From Haloplanus sp. CK5-1 (GTDB lineage: Archaea > Halobacteriota > Halobacteria > Halobacteriales > Haloferacaceae): a stretch of 64,000 nt of DNA. The stretch is taken from NCBI RefSeq assembly GCF_037201915.1, contig NZ_CP147505.1, positions 3,162,001 through 3,226,000 on the forward strand, read 5' to 3'. The position numbers and the translations under genes are program-made. How positions within the stretch are numbered: the stretch's first letter is position 1; each line of letters begins with the position of its first letter. Shown here piece by piece: positions 46,585 through 55,106 of the stretch. A model generated the notes under the pieces. That model was given only the letters and a program-made list of their open reading frames with translations. It ran no database searches and had not been told where the DNA came from.

Positions 46585-46920
46585 TCACTCGACGGACACC
46601 GGGCGCATCAGCGGGTAGCCATCGGTCATCGTCATTTCGGTGTCGACGACGACGTCCTCGTACTCGATGCGCATCTCCACCTCCATGAACCGCCCCGTGA
46701 GTTCGACGTAGCCGTGGTCGCCGGCCGCGTCGAACAGCGCTGCCTCGTCGATGTCGACGTCGACCGACGCACAGAAGGGTTGGTTCTCGATAGCCTCCTC
46801 CATCGCGCGTTCGAGGCTCGCCACGCTGCCGGGCGAGACGGGCGTGCCGGCGAACTGGTGGTAGAGCGATCCGAACTTGATGCCCGCCTCGAAACAGGCC
46901 TGCTGGGTGTCGGTGACCAT
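46585..46920 (-). CDS. mptD: Archaeal dihydroneopterin aldolase
   Basis: A 111-residue protein of the archaeal MptD family, which cleaves 7,8-dihydroneopterin to 6-hydroxymethyl-dihydropterin for folate or methanopterin-type cofactors. The family pattern CFEAGIKFGSLYHQFAGTPVS and the C-terminal EMTMTDGYPLMRPVSVE are clear. It is unrelated in fold to bacterial FolB. Its gene is divergent from azf. Confidence 0.86.
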   Translation of the reverse strand: MVTDTQQACFEAGIKFGSLYHQFAGTPVSPGSVASLERAMEEAIENQPFCASVDVDIDEAALFDAAGDHGYVELTGRFMEVEMRIEYEDVVVDTEMTMTDGYPLMRPVSVE

Positions 46921-47006
46921 GGTGGCTCGACGGGCCGGTCGGGGTAAGGCCTGTCGCCGTACCGAATCGGTTGTTACTTGGGGTCGGTGGTCCCAGTACC
47001 GTCCGA

Positions 47007-47795
47007 ATGGACGACCCGGTGTTACTGACTGGCGCGGGTGGGCGCGTCGGGCAGGCCATCCTGCACGGGATCGGCGACACCTACGACTGGCGACTGCTCG
47101 ACCGGGAGCCGCTGTCGAGCGACCGCCTCCCGCTGGGCGTCGACGAGGACGACGTCGTCGTCGCGGACGTGACCGACGAGGCAGCCATGGCCGACGCGAT
47201 GGAGGGCGTCGGGGCCGTCATCCACCTCGCGGGGGATCCCCGACCGGAAGCGCCGTGGAACTCGGTGCTCTCGAACAACATCGACGGCACGCAGACGGTG
47301 TTCGAGGCGGCGGTCGGGGCCGGCGTCGAGAAGGTGGCCTTCGCCTCCTCGAACCACGCCGTCTCGGCCTACGAGACCGAGACGCGAAAGCCCGAGATGT
47401 ACCGCACCGACGACGACTACCGCCTCGACGGGAGCGAACTCCCCCGCCCGGGCAACCTCTACGGCGTGAGCAAGGCCGCGGGCGAGACGCTCGGCCGCTA
47501 CTACCACGACACCGAGGGCCTGTCGGTGGTCTGTGTCCGCATCGGCAACCTGACCGAGGGCCACCCGCCGCGCAACTACGAACGCGGGCAGGCGATGTGG
47601 CTCTCGCATCGCGACTGTGCCCACCTCTTCGACTGCTGTGTCCGGGCCGACTACGACTACGAGGTCGTCTACGGCATCTCGGACAACGAGCGCAAGTACT
47701 ACTCCATCGACCGCGCCCGCGAGGTGCTCGGCTACGACCCCGAGGACGACTCGGCGGAGTACACGCTGGCTGGCGACCCGAAAGACGAGGCCTGA
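47007..47795 (+). CDS. azf: NAD-dependent glucose-6-phosphate dehydrogenase of the SDR type (Azf-like)
   Basis: A 262-residue extended SDR protein. The NAD loop is GAGGRVG (residues 9-15) and the catalytic Tyr/Lys pair is Y152/K156 (YGVSKAAGE). The sequence resembles the haloarchaeal zwischenferment Azf, the first enzyme of the oxidative pentose phosphate pathway in Haloferax. Other SDR epimerase or dehydrogenase roles remain possible. The ATG at 47007 sets the NAD loop at the N-terminus. Confidence 0.82.
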   Translation: MDDPVLLTGAGGRVGQAILHGIGDTYDWRLLDREPLSSDRLPLGVDEDDVVVADVTDEAAMADAMEGVGAVIHLAGDPRPEAPWNSVLSNNIDGTQTVFEAAVGAGVEKVAFASSNHAVSAYETETRKPEMYRTDDDYRLDGSELPRPGNLYGVSKAAGETLGRYYHDTEGLSVVCVRIGNLTEGHPPRNYERGQAMWLSHRDCAHLFDCCVRADYDYEVVYGISDNERKYYSIDRAREVLGYDPEDDSAEYTLAGDPKDEA

Positions 47796-47845
47796 CACCC
47801 GTCGAGTGCCGAAAGCTACTCGGTGCTCACGCCGGAGGGGTTCGT

Positions 47846-47929
47846 ATGGACCGCCAACAGATCATGGCCCTCGTGCTGGTCTTCCTGATGGTGTTCTCGT
47901 CGCTGGCGTACGCCGTCTCGATGTTCTGA
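47846..47929 (+). CDS. 27-residue single-TM microprotein
   Basis: A short frame starting MDRQQIMALVLVF and ending AYAVSMF encodes a single TM helix with a charged N-terminus. A strong ribosome-binding site GGAGGGG (47834-47840) lies at the right distance from its ATG. In this region Shine-Dalgarno sequences are uncommon, which supports translation. It sits 50 nt after azf and may be cotranscribed. Its function is unknown; similar tiny membrane proteins are common in haloarchaea. Confidence 0.72.
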   Translation: MDRQQIMALVLVFLMVFSSLAYAVSMF

Positions 47930-47938
47930 CCGCCGGGA

Positions 47939-48556
47939 TCAGTCGAACAGGCCGGCCACGTCGTCGTACTCCCGGTCCCGGCGGTCGACGTGCCGGCCCA
48001 GTCGCCGGGCGACCAGCGCCCGGTGGGGTTCGTCGGCGGTGACGAACTCGAAGAGCGGACCGGTGAACAGCGTCCGGCCGCCGTCGGCGACTTCTTTGCG
48101 GGCGTACGCGACCGCCCGGTCGACCGTCGCCTCGTCGTAGCCGTGTTCGGCCGCGAGCGCCGGTGCGACGACGGCGACGCACTCGAAATCCAAGTCGTCG
48201 AGGCCCAGCGTCCGCCCCTCGTACCGAAGCGGCGGCGGACGGCGGCGCTCGATCACCTCGGGGTCGGCGGCGAGCGTCGCCATGGCGCGGCGCGGGGCCG
48301 CGACGTCGACACCGTGGGACGGGGAATCGAGACCGGCGAGGTAGTCGGCGGCGCTCTTCGCGAGTCCCGTCGCCCCGCCCCAGTTTCGAGTCCGGGCGTG
48401 GTGGATCGCCGCGGTGAACTGGATGAGGCCGTGGAGCAGTCGCTCGTCGTCGGTCCCCGTCGTCAGGCCGAGCCACTCGGCCTCCCACGGATCGTGTGCG
48501 GCGTGGTGTTCGCCGGCGTTGTAGAGGGCGATTCCGGACCGGAGCGCCGCGTCCAT
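47939..48556 (-). CDS. DUF309 domain protein
   Basis: A 205-residue soluble helical protein. The N-terminal half has the DUF309 signature GIALYNAGEHHAAHDPWEAEWL and LLHGLIQFTAAIHHARTRNWGGATGL. DUF309 proteins have unknown function. The C-terminal half (about 110-205) is a haloarchaeal extension. Confidence 0.87.
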   Translation of the reverse strand: MDAALRSGIALYNAGEHHAAHDPWEAEWLGLTTGTDDERLLHGLIQFTAAIHHARTRNWGGATGLAKSAADYLAGLDSPSHGVDVAAPRRAMATLAADPEVIERRRPPPLRYEGRTLGLDDLDFECVAVVAPALAAEHGYDEATVDRAVAYARKEVADGGRTLFTGPLFEFVTADEPHRALVARRLGRHVDRRDREYDDVAGLFD

Positions 48557-48632
48557 ACCCGACCGTTGACCGCCGAGACTGAAAAGTCACCGCGCCGTAA
48601 CGCCCATACCTTGTGGAATAGTACCATGTATT

Positions 48633-49049
48633 GTGACCGAATCCGAACCGGACGACCTGACCGACGCGGAACGCGAGGCGCTTCACGAGGTAGAACTGGG
48701 GGTCGAGCACCTCCACCGGGCGCACGGCCACCTCGTCTCCTTCCACCACAGCACCGGTCGGGCGATGGACCACCTGGCGGCCGCCGAGGGATCGCTTCGC
48801 GAGGCCGGCCACGAGCGGTTGGCGAACCGGTTGCGCGAGGAACACCTACCGCGGGGTGTCCTCCCGTCGTGTGGGGACGACCCGTCCGGCCGGTGGTCGT
48901 ACGACGTCCTCGAGACGTTCCAGTCGACGCTCCTCGACGACGTGGTGACCTTCGGCGACCGCGTCCACGAACGGGTCGCCGACGGGCGGCGACACGTCGC
49001 CGAGCGCCGACAGGAGGCGGCGTGGAAGCGTCGTTCGGAGTCGGAGTGA
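48633..49049 (+). CDS. Haloarchaeal helical protein, function unknown
   Basis: A 138-residue His-rich helical protein (ELGVEHLHRAHGHLVSFHHSTGRAMDHLAAAE). The GTG at 48633 follows an AT-rich ATAGTACCATGTATT stretch. No domain is recognised. It lies next to the repeat-rich trailer of tRNA-Arg(GCG), at a place where accessory genes often sit. Confidence 0.65.
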   Translation: MTESEPDDLTDAEREALHEVELGVEHLHRAHGHLVSFHHSTGRAMDHLAAAEGSLREAGHERLANRLREEHLPRGVLPSCGDDPSGRWSYDVLETFQSTLLDDVVTFGDRVHERVADGRRHVAERRQEAAWKRRSESE

Positions 49050-49102
49050 ACGGTCGGCGAAGCGACGGGAGCGTCCGTTCGGGGGTCGACCGTAGAACGG
49101 CG

Positions 49103-49391
49103 GCTACGCTCGTCGACGTAGTGTCGGCAGAAACGTCCTGACTGAGTCCCACGCGAGCAGCGAGGGACCGGAGGTCTCGCGTGTAGCCGGTCGACTGCGT
49201 CGACCGGCGACGGAGTGAGCGTGGGGCACGTCAGGTCGCGAACGAAGTGAGCGTCCTGACGGAGATTTGAACTCGCCGAGACGGTCGGCCTCGCTCCGCT
49301 CGGCCGCTGCGACTCGTCTGCTCAAATCTCCGTGTTCCCGTTTCTGCCGACGGTCGACTCGCTACGCTCGTCGACGTAGTGTCGGCAGAAA
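49103..49391 (-). repeat. tRNA-Arg(GCG) trailer cassette with two extra copies of the tRNA 3' end
   Basis: On the minus strand the order after the tRNA is: a hairpin formed by TTTCTGCCGAC and GTCGGCAGAAACG; inverted T-arm GGAGATTTGA (49322-49331); a GGCC...GGCC hairpin; a direct copy of the tRNA 3' end (49252-49274); and a third, shorter 3' copy (49134-49142). The third copy is followed by the same trailer as the real tRNA, giving a perfect 40-bp direct repeat (49103-49142 and 49361-49400). The inverted and direct T-arm pieces pair over 10 nt. Confidence 0.85.
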
Positions 49392-49464
49392 CGTCCTGAC
49401 GGAGATTTGAACTCCGGTCCCTGGCTCCGCAAGCCAAGAGGATAGTCCACTACCCTATCAGGAC
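49392..49464 (-). tRNA. tRNA-Arg (anticodon GCG)
   Basis: Minus-strand acceptor arms GTCCTGA and TCAGGAC pair with discriminator G. The anticodon stem TTGGC/GCCAG (one G-U pair) encloses TTGCGGA, anticodon GCG. The T-arm is CCGGAGTTCAAATCTCCG-like. No intron. Its downstream side carries partial copies of its own 3' end. Confidence 0.93.
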
Positions 49465-49580
49465 TCACTTCTCTCTACCGGGGAACGGGTTAAGACGGTT
49501 ACGATCCGCGGGCGACGGTCGGTGAAAGGGATCTTTGAGAGTACGGAAGGGGTATGTCCCCGCCGACCGACGCGGGCGGT

Positions 49581-50012
49581 ATGAACCGGCGAACCCTGCT
49601 CCGGACGGCTCCCCTGACCGCGCTCTGTGGGTGTGTGGGTGCGCCGAGCGATACCGACGACGGGATCGACGAAGTGAGCGAGCGGACGCTCCGCGACACG
49701 GGTCGGTGCGAGGATCCCGAAGCCGCGACGGTGAGCGTCTCGGGGACGCAGGTTCGGATCGAGGGTTGTGTCACGGGGCCGAACGGCTGTTCGGTCTCCA
49801 GTCTCGGGTCGGCGACGGTCGAGGAGAACCGATTGACGGTGGTCGTCACGACGCGGCGCGACGCACCACCCGACACGGCCTGCACGGAGGCGCTCGTCTA
49901 CCGTGGGTACGTCGCGACGGTCGAGACGGACGGCGAACCCGCGGGAGTGCGGGTGCTCCACGAGACGCCGGAGGGGCGGCGGACGGTCGCCGAGTGGCCC
50001 GAGGATTCATAA
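49581..50012 (+). CDS. Small Cys-containing lipoprotein
   Basis: A 143-residue exported protein. The N-terminus MNRRTLLRTAPLTALCGC has a twin arginine and lipobox-like LCGC. The mature domain has four further cysteines (RCEDP, EGCVTG, NGCSV, TACTE) that could form two disulfides. The pattern recalls other short haloarchaeal lipoproteins of unknown function. An upstream ATG at 49554 (MSPPTDAGG) is an alternative start. Confidence 0.75.
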   Translation: MNRRTLLRTAPLTALCGCVGAPSDTDDGIDEVSERTLRDTGRCEDPEAATVSVSGTQVRIEGCVTGPNGCSVSSLGSATVEENRLTVVVTTRRDAPPDTACTEALVYRGYVATVETDGEPAGVRVLHETPEGRRTVAEWPEDS

Positions 50013-50122
50013 CCGAAGCCGGGACGAGAGTCGGCCGTGACCACGCACGGATCGGGAGACGGGAGCGCCGCGTTCGGGCAAGGACAACGCTTAACCGGAG
50101 GGTTCGCCTGTTGCACGGTACG

Positions 50123-51622
50123 ATGGGTGTAATCGAGGACGTGTACGAGGACCTCGACACCGACGTGGAGTTCGAGGAGTTCGAGGCCGCCGTCCACGAC
50201 AAGGTCGAGCAGATGGGGGGGCTCGCCGACGAGGAGACGGCGGCGATGCTCATCGCCCACGAACTGGAAGACGAGGAGGTGAGCGGCATCGCCGACATCG
50301 AACCAGGGATGGACGAGGTGAAGTTCCTCGGGAAGGTCGTCGGTATCGGCGAGTTGCGGACGTTCGAACGCGACGACACGGACACGACCGAGGACGACGA
50401 GCGCGAGGATGCCGAACGCGACGACGACGAGGGAGGGCCCGCAGATGGGGAGGGCCGCGTCATCAACGTGGAGGTGGCCGACGAGACCGGACAGGTCCGC
50501 GTGGCCTTCTGGGACCGAGTGGCGCAGTCGGTCGCGGACGGCGAACTCGAGGTCGGCGAGGTCCTCCGAATCAAGGGTCGGCCACAGGAGGGGTACAGCG
50601 GCGTCGAGGTGAGCGCGGATCAGGCGGAACCTGATCCGGACGCCGAGGTCGACGTCCAGATACGCGACACCTACCGCGTCGAGGACCTCTCGCTCGGCCT
50701 GTCGGACGTGAACCTCCAGGGTCGGGTACTGTCGACGGACTCGGTCCGGACGTTCGACCGCGACGACGGGAGCGAGGGACGGGTCGCGAACCTCACCCTC
50801 GGCGACGAGACTGGCCGCATCAGGGTGACGCTGTGGGACGAGAAGGCGGATCGGGCCGAGGAACTCGATCCTGACACCTCGGTCGAGGTGGTGGACGGCT
50901 ACGTCCGCGAACGCGACGGCGACCTCGAACTCCACGTGGGGTCGCGGGGTGCAGTCGAGGGGATCGACGAGGAGATCAGTTACGACCCCGAGACGGCGAC
51001 GATCGACGACCTCGAACTCGGCGAGACGGCCGATCTTGCCGGCGGCGTCATCGAGACCGACCCCAAGCGGACGTTCGACCGCGACGACGGGAGCGAGGGG
51101 CAGGTCCGGAACGTGCGGATCAAAGACGAGACGGGCGACATCCGGGTGGCGCTCTGGGGGGAGAAAGCCGACCTCGACGTCGACCTCGCCGACTACGTCG
51201 TCGTCACCGACGCCGAGATCCAGGAGGGGTGGCAGGACGACCTGGAGGCCTCGGCCGGGTGGCGGTCGACGGTGACCGTGACCGATCCGCCGGCGGACGC
51301 GGCGGGGGCCGGCGTGGATGCCGACGCCGAAACGGGCTCGGCGACGGGGGACGGGAGTCCGGGACTCGACGCCTTCGGCGACGATGTGGGCGGGGCGGAG
51401 ACTGGCGGCGGGACCGGGAGTGCGACGGGCGCCGCCGCCGGAACGGACGACGGACCCGTCCAGTTCACGGGGACGGTCGTCCAAGCGGGCGACCCGGTCG
51501 TCCTCGACGACGGGACGGAGACGCGGAGCGTCGAGACGGACGCGAACCTCCGTCTCGGCGAAGAAGTGACGGTCCGCGGGCCGCTCCGTGACGGGCGGAT
51601 CGACGCCGACGAAGTACACTGA
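50123..51622 (+). CDS. RPA-like single-stranded DNA-binding protein with multiple OB folds
   Basis: A 499-residue replication protein A homologue. An N-terminal helical segment (1-60) precedes three OB-fold units beginning near GKVVGIGELRTFER, GRVLSTDSVRTFDRDDGSEG and GGVIETDPKRTFDRDDGSEG; each ends with a T/VxVxLWxxKA-type strand. A Gly/Asp/Ala-rich linker (~400-450) leads to a short C-terminal OB-like tail (FTGTVVQAGDPVVL). It protects ssDNA in replication and repair. It is followed 50 bp later by the histone gene and then by a histone-deacetylase-family gene. The ATG at 50123 is the first consistent with the family. Confidence 0.9.
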   Translation: MGVIEDVYEDLDTDVEFEEFEAAVHDKVEQMGGLADEETAAMLIAHELEDEEVSGIADIEPGMDEVKFLGKVVGIGELRTFERDDTDTTEDDEREDAERDDDEGGPADGEGRVINVEVADETGQVRVAFWDRVAQSVADGELEVGEVLRIKGRPQEGYSGVEVSADQAEPDPDAEVDVQIRDTYRVEDLSLGLSDVNLQGRVLSTDSVRTFDRDDGSEGRVANLTLGDETGRIRVTLWDEKADRAEELDPDTSVEVVDGYVRERDGDLELHVGSRGAVEGIDEEISYDPETATIDDLELGETADLAGGVIETDPKRTFDRDDGSEGQVRNVRIKDETGDIRVALWGEKADLDVDLADYVVVTDAEIQEGWQDDLEASAGWRSTVTVTDPPADAAGAGVDADAETGSATGDGSPGLDAFGDDVGGAETGGGTGSATGAAAGTDDGPVQFTGTVVQAGDPVVLDDGTETRSVETDANLRLGEEVTVRGPLRDGRIDADEVH

Positions 51623-51672
51623 CCGCTGTACCGACGGAAAGGATTATACGCGCCACGGACGGGTATCGGGGT

Positions 51673-52104
51673 ATGAGCGTCGAGTTACCGTTCGCCCCGG
51701 TAGACACGATCATCCGTCGGAACGCGGGGGACCTCCGCGTGAGTGCGGGTGCGGCGGAGGAACTCGCCCGGCGCATCCAGCGCCACGGGGCGGACCTCGC
51801 CGTCGACGCCGCCGAGGACGCGACGGCGGACGGTCGAAAAACGCTGATGGCCGCCGACTTCGGCGTCGAACGGGTGGTCAACCGCGACTCGCTCGAACTG
51901 CCGGTCGCGCCGGTCGATCGGATCGCACGGCTCGACATCGGTGACCGCTACCGCGTCTCGATGGACGCACGGATCGCGCTCGCCGACATCCTGGAGGACT
52001 ACGCCGACAACGTCGCCTCGGCGGCGGCGACGCTCGCCGATCACGCCGACAGGCGGACGATCCAGGCCGAGGACATCGAGACATACTTCTCCCTCTTCGA
52101 ATAG
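51673..52104 (+). CDS. hstA: Archaeal histone, fused doublet
   Basis: A 143-residue protein made of two histone folds in one chain (about 1-68 and 74-143), as in other haloarchaeal histones. Each fold has the RxxA(G/D)xxRVS pattern (IIRRNAGDLRVS and IARLDIGDRYRVS), and the loop 2 residues before the last helix (ADFGVERV; AEDIETYF). The protein is acidic, unlike methanogen histones. Its stop is immediately followed by the ATG of the deacetylase gene. Confidence 0.95.
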   Translation: MSVELPFAPVDTIIRRNAGDLRVSAGAAEELARRIQRHGADLAVDAAEDATADGRKTLMAADFGVERVVNRDSLELPVAPVDRIARLDIGDRYRVSMDARIALADILEDYADNVASAAATLADHADRRTIQAEDIETYFSLFE

Positions 52105-53109
52105 ATGCAGTTCGGCTACAGCGAGACCTGTCTCGACCACGACACCGGCGACCGACACCCGGAGACGCCCGACCGCTTGCGGGCGATCCGCCGACAGCTC
52201 GCCCGCCGTCACGGTGTCGAGTACGTGTCGGCCGATCCGGCGTCGGCCGACGCGGTGTCGATCGTCCACGACGACGACTACGTCGACGAACTCCAGTCGT
52301 TCTGTTCCGAGGGAGGGGGCGACTGGGATCCCGACACCGTCGCCTCGTCGGGGACGTGGGAGGCCGCACTGACGAGCGCGGGACTGGCACAGTGGGCCGC
52401 GGAGCGGGCTCTCGCCGGCGACGACGGCCGTGAGACCCCCTTCTCGCTCGGTCGGCCGCCGGGCCACCACGCCGTCACCGACGACGCGATGGGGTTCTGT
52501 TTTTTCAACAACGCCGCCGTCGCCGCGGGGACGGTCGTCGATCGGGGCGACGCCGACCGCGTGGCGATCTTCGACTGGGACGTCCACCACGGCAACGGTA
52601 CCCAGGATATCTTCTACGACCGTGGGGACGTGTTCTACGCGTCGATCCACGAGGAAGGGTTGTTCCCGGGCACGGGCGCGGTCGACGACGTCGGGACGGG
52701 CACGGGCGAGGGGACGACGCTCAACGTCCCGCTCCGGTCCGGCGCGGGGGACGCGGATTATCTGGCGGCGTTCGAGACTGTCGCCGCGGCCCTCGACCGG
52801 TTCGACCCCGACCTCCTCGTCGTCAGTGCGGGCTTCGACGCCCACCGTCACGACCCGATCTCGCGGCTGCGGGTCTCGACCGAGGGGTACGCCGCCCTCA
52901 CCGATCGGGTCCGCGAGGCGGCCCGCGAGATGGACGCCGCCCTCGCGTTCGTCCTCGAAGGCGGGTACGGACTCGACACGCTCTCCGAGAGCGTCGCGAC
53001 GGTCCACGAGACGTTCGACGGTCGGACGCCCGTGGCCGTCGACGACGACGACCCGACCGACGCCACCCGCGACCTGCTCGACCGGGTGCGGTCGACCCAC
53101 GACCTCTAG
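52105..53109 (+). CDS. hdaI: Histone deacetylase / acetoin-utilisation family protein
   Basis: A 334-residue zinc amidohydrolase. The active-site pair H121/H122 (RPPGHHAV), zinc ligands D159, H161 (DWDVHHGNGT) and D245 (AGFDAH), and the catalytic Tyr288 (EGGYGLD) are all present, so it should be active on acetyl-lysine or acetylpolyamine. It starts directly after the histone stop codon, so the histone and the candidate deacetylase are translated in tandem. That the histone itself is the substrate is inference. Confidence 0.93.
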   Translation: MQFGYSETCLDHDTGDRHPETPDRLRAIRRQLARRHGVEYVSADPASADAVSIVHDDDYVDELQSFCSEGGGDWDPDTVASSGTWEAALTSAGLAQWAAERALAGDDGRETPFSLGRPPGHHAVTDDAMGFCFFNNAAVAAGTVVDRGDADRVAIFDWDVHHGNGTQDIFYDRGDVFYASIHEEGLFPGTGAVDDVGTGTGEGTTLNVPLRSGAGDADYLAAFETVAAALDRFDPDLLVVSAGFDAHRHDPISRLRVSTEGYAALTDRVREAAREMDAALAFVLEGGYGLDTLSESVATVHETFDGRTPVAVDDDDPTDATRDLLDRVRSTHDL

Positions 53110-54455
53110 GGCGTGGGGTCGAAGTAGCGCGCGAGGGCGACGCCGAACTCGTCGGCCAGCGACGCAACTGCCTCGCCGACCAGCAGGTCGTAGCCGTCGT
53201 CGAGGGCGCGTTCGACGTGTGTGCCGAGAGCCACGTCGAAGACGGCGTCGCTCTCGAGGAGGGCTTCGGGCGTGGTGAACTCGCGGTCACGCTCGACGAC
53301 GTAGCGGTCGCCGTCGACGAAGGGACCGTACGCGTCGCCGTCGGCGTAGGCGTCGTAGAAGCCGGTCGCGTGCTCGCGGACGTGGACCGGCGGGCCGCGG
53401 TGCCGGCGGACGGCCGGGAGTTCGTCGACCGCGAGTTCGACGAACAGGACGGCGCGATCGGCGGCCAGGGTCGTCGACCGGATGGGTACGAAACCACGGC
53501 GGTCGAGTTCGTCGGCGATCCCGTCGAGGGACTTGCGTAACTGGGGGTAGAGTTGGTCGTCGACGATGTCGGGCGTCTCGAAGACGACGGCCACGGGGGT
53601 CGTCCCCCGGCGGTCGAGGTGAGCGCGGACGGCGTCGGCGTCGATCGGATCGGGATCGGCGGGGACGAAGAGGTCGTCGCGGGGGTCGGCTACGAGGTCC
53701 CGGGCGTAGTGTTGGAGGCGAGCGACGTTCTCCGGGGCACAGACGGCGGCGACGTTGCGCGTGGGATCGGTGGGATCGATCACGACGAGCGGGTCGTCGA
53801 ACGACTCGGTGCCGTGGTCCTCTGGATCGAAGCGAACGGGCGGGTGCCAGTCGGCGGCCCCGCGGAGCAGTTCCTCGAACCCGCCGTACTCGAGGACGAG
53901 CAGTTCCGAGAGGTAACCCGAGAACCCGCGGGTCCTGAGGTCGCTCCCGTAGGCACCGATTCCGGTGAGGAAGGCCTTGAACAGGCGCACGTCGCCGGCG
54001 AGAGTCGGATCGAGGCGCTCCTGTAGGTAGGCGTCGTGGAAGGGAGTGCGATCGACCGCCGACTGGATCGCAGTCGCGTCGTCGACGTCGTAACAGGGGA
54101 CGAGGTCGACCTCGAACCCCTCGAACTTGCCGGTGACGTAGGGGTGTTCCGCGTACTCCTCGCGCCCGTCGGGGAGCGCCGTCCGACCGACGGACAGGCC
54201 GTAGGCCTCCAGATCGGCGCGGTCGAGGTCGGGAGGAAAGCAGACGAACAGGTCGATGTCGCGGTCGGCGGCGAGCCACGTCCCGCGGGCGGTCGAGCCG
54301 ACCTGTACGATCCGCGCGTCGACCGGGAGGTCGGCGAGGGCCTCCCGGACCCGGTCGGTCAGTGCGTCGACCGCCGATCGGAGCGCCTCGCGCTCCGCCT
54401 CGTCCGGCGTCACGCGGTCGGAGACACGCGCGACGACGGCGTCGAACTCGCTCAT
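53106..54455 (-). CDS. cca: CCA-adding enzyme (archaeal class I tRNA nucleotidyltransferase)
   Basis: A 449-residue enzyme adding CCA to tRNA 3' ends. The nucleotidyltransferase motif GSTARGT (53-59) precedes the catalytic aspartates D66 and D68 (DRDIDLF), with D117 (FEVDLVP) as the third. The rest has the archaeal body/tail arrangement (GFSGYLSELLVLEYGGFEELL; GRTALPDGREEYAEHPYVTG). Most tRNA genes here do not show an encoded CCA, so the enzyme is needed after RNase Z cleavage. Confidence 0.95.
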   Translation of the reverse strand: MSEFDAVVARVSDRVTPDEAEREALRSAVDALTDRVREALADLPVDARIVQVGSTARGTWLAADRDIDLFVCFPPDLDRADLEAYGLSVGRTALPDGREEYAEHPYVTGKFEGFEVDLVPCYDVDDATAIQSAVDRTPFHDAYLQERLDPTLAGDVRLFKAFLTGIGAYGSDLRTRGFSGYLSELLVLEYGGFEELLRGAADWHPPVRFDPEDHGTESFDDPLVVIDPTDPTRNVAAVCAPENVARLQHYARDLVADPRDDLFVPADPDPIDADAVRAHLDRRGTTPVAVVFETPDIVDDQLYPQLRKSLDGIADELDRRGFVPIRSTTLAADRAVLFVELAVDELPAVRRHRGPPVHVREHATGFYDAYADGDAYGPFVDGDRYVVERDREFTTPEALLESDAVFDVALGTHVERALDDGYDLLVGEAVASLADEFGVALARYFDPTP

Positions 54456-54566
54456 GTGACACCGATCCGCCCGTGCGGGCGAAAGCGTGTCGGTCGCCCC
54501 CGACCGACCGACGGGAGCGGGTGAAAGCGAAAGCCCTTTGGGCCGACTGCGACTACGACGAGTCGA

Positions 54567-54639
54567 GCCGTCGTAGCTCAGATGGTAGAGCACCTCGCTG
54601 TTAACGAGGTGGTCCCAGGTTCGAGCCCTGGCGACGGCG
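54567..54639 (+). tRNA. tRNA-Asn (anticodon GTT)
   Basis: Acceptor arms GCCGTCG and CGACGGC pair with discriminator G. The anticodon stem CCTCG/CGAGG encloses CTGTTAA, anticodon GTT. The T-arm is CCAGGTTCGAGCCCTGG. No intron and no downstream repeat of its 3' end. Confidence 0.96.
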
Positions 54640-54676
54640 CTTCTTCAGGACTCGCCCCGATGAGCGGTGCGATCCG

Positions 54677-55099
54677 TCACCCCCACGTCCACCGCGATTC
54701 GAGGAGATAGCGGTAGACACCGCTGATCACGATACCGACGCCGTTGGCGACGAGGTAGGGGACGGCCGCGGCCGAGACGAGGGCGTACAGGACGCCGAGT
54801 TGGATCGGGATGGCAGAACCACGGACGATGTTCGTCTGCAAGAGGCCGTTGGCGTACTCCCGCCAGCCGTCGTGTCGTGAGGCGTGGAACGTCCACCGGT
54901 TGTTGACGCCGTACTGGAGGATGATAGTCGTCTCGATGGAGAGGGCGGCGGCCAACAGGTACTGAAGGTCACCCACCTCGACGAGCGTGCCGAGCATCGC
55001 CGTCTGAAACGCCGCCGCCGCGGTGCCGACGAGGAAGAACCGGCGGATCTGCGGGGCCTCGGGACCGACGAGTATCGCCCGCAGGAAGCGCCGAAGCAT
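54677..55099 (-). CDS. GtrA-like membrane protein
   Basis: A 140-residue protein with four TM helices. It has the GtrA pattern RRFFLVGTAAAAFQTAMLGTLVE ... IETTIILQYGVNNRWTFH ... NGVGIVISGVYRYLLESRWTW. GtrA proteins are thought to flip or support transfer of polyprenyl-linked sugars. The adjacent sulfatase-fold gene on the same strand, 7 bp upstream, suggests a cell-envelope operon. Confidence 0.88.
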   Translation of the reverse strand: MLRRFLRAILVGPEAPQIRRFFLVGTAAAAFQTAMLGTLVEVGDLQYLLAAALSIETTIILQYGVNNRWTFHASRHDGWREYANGLLQTNIVRGSAIPIQLGVLYALVSAAAVPYLVANGVGIVISGVYRYLLESRWTWG

Positions 55100-55106
55100 C
55101 GACGAG

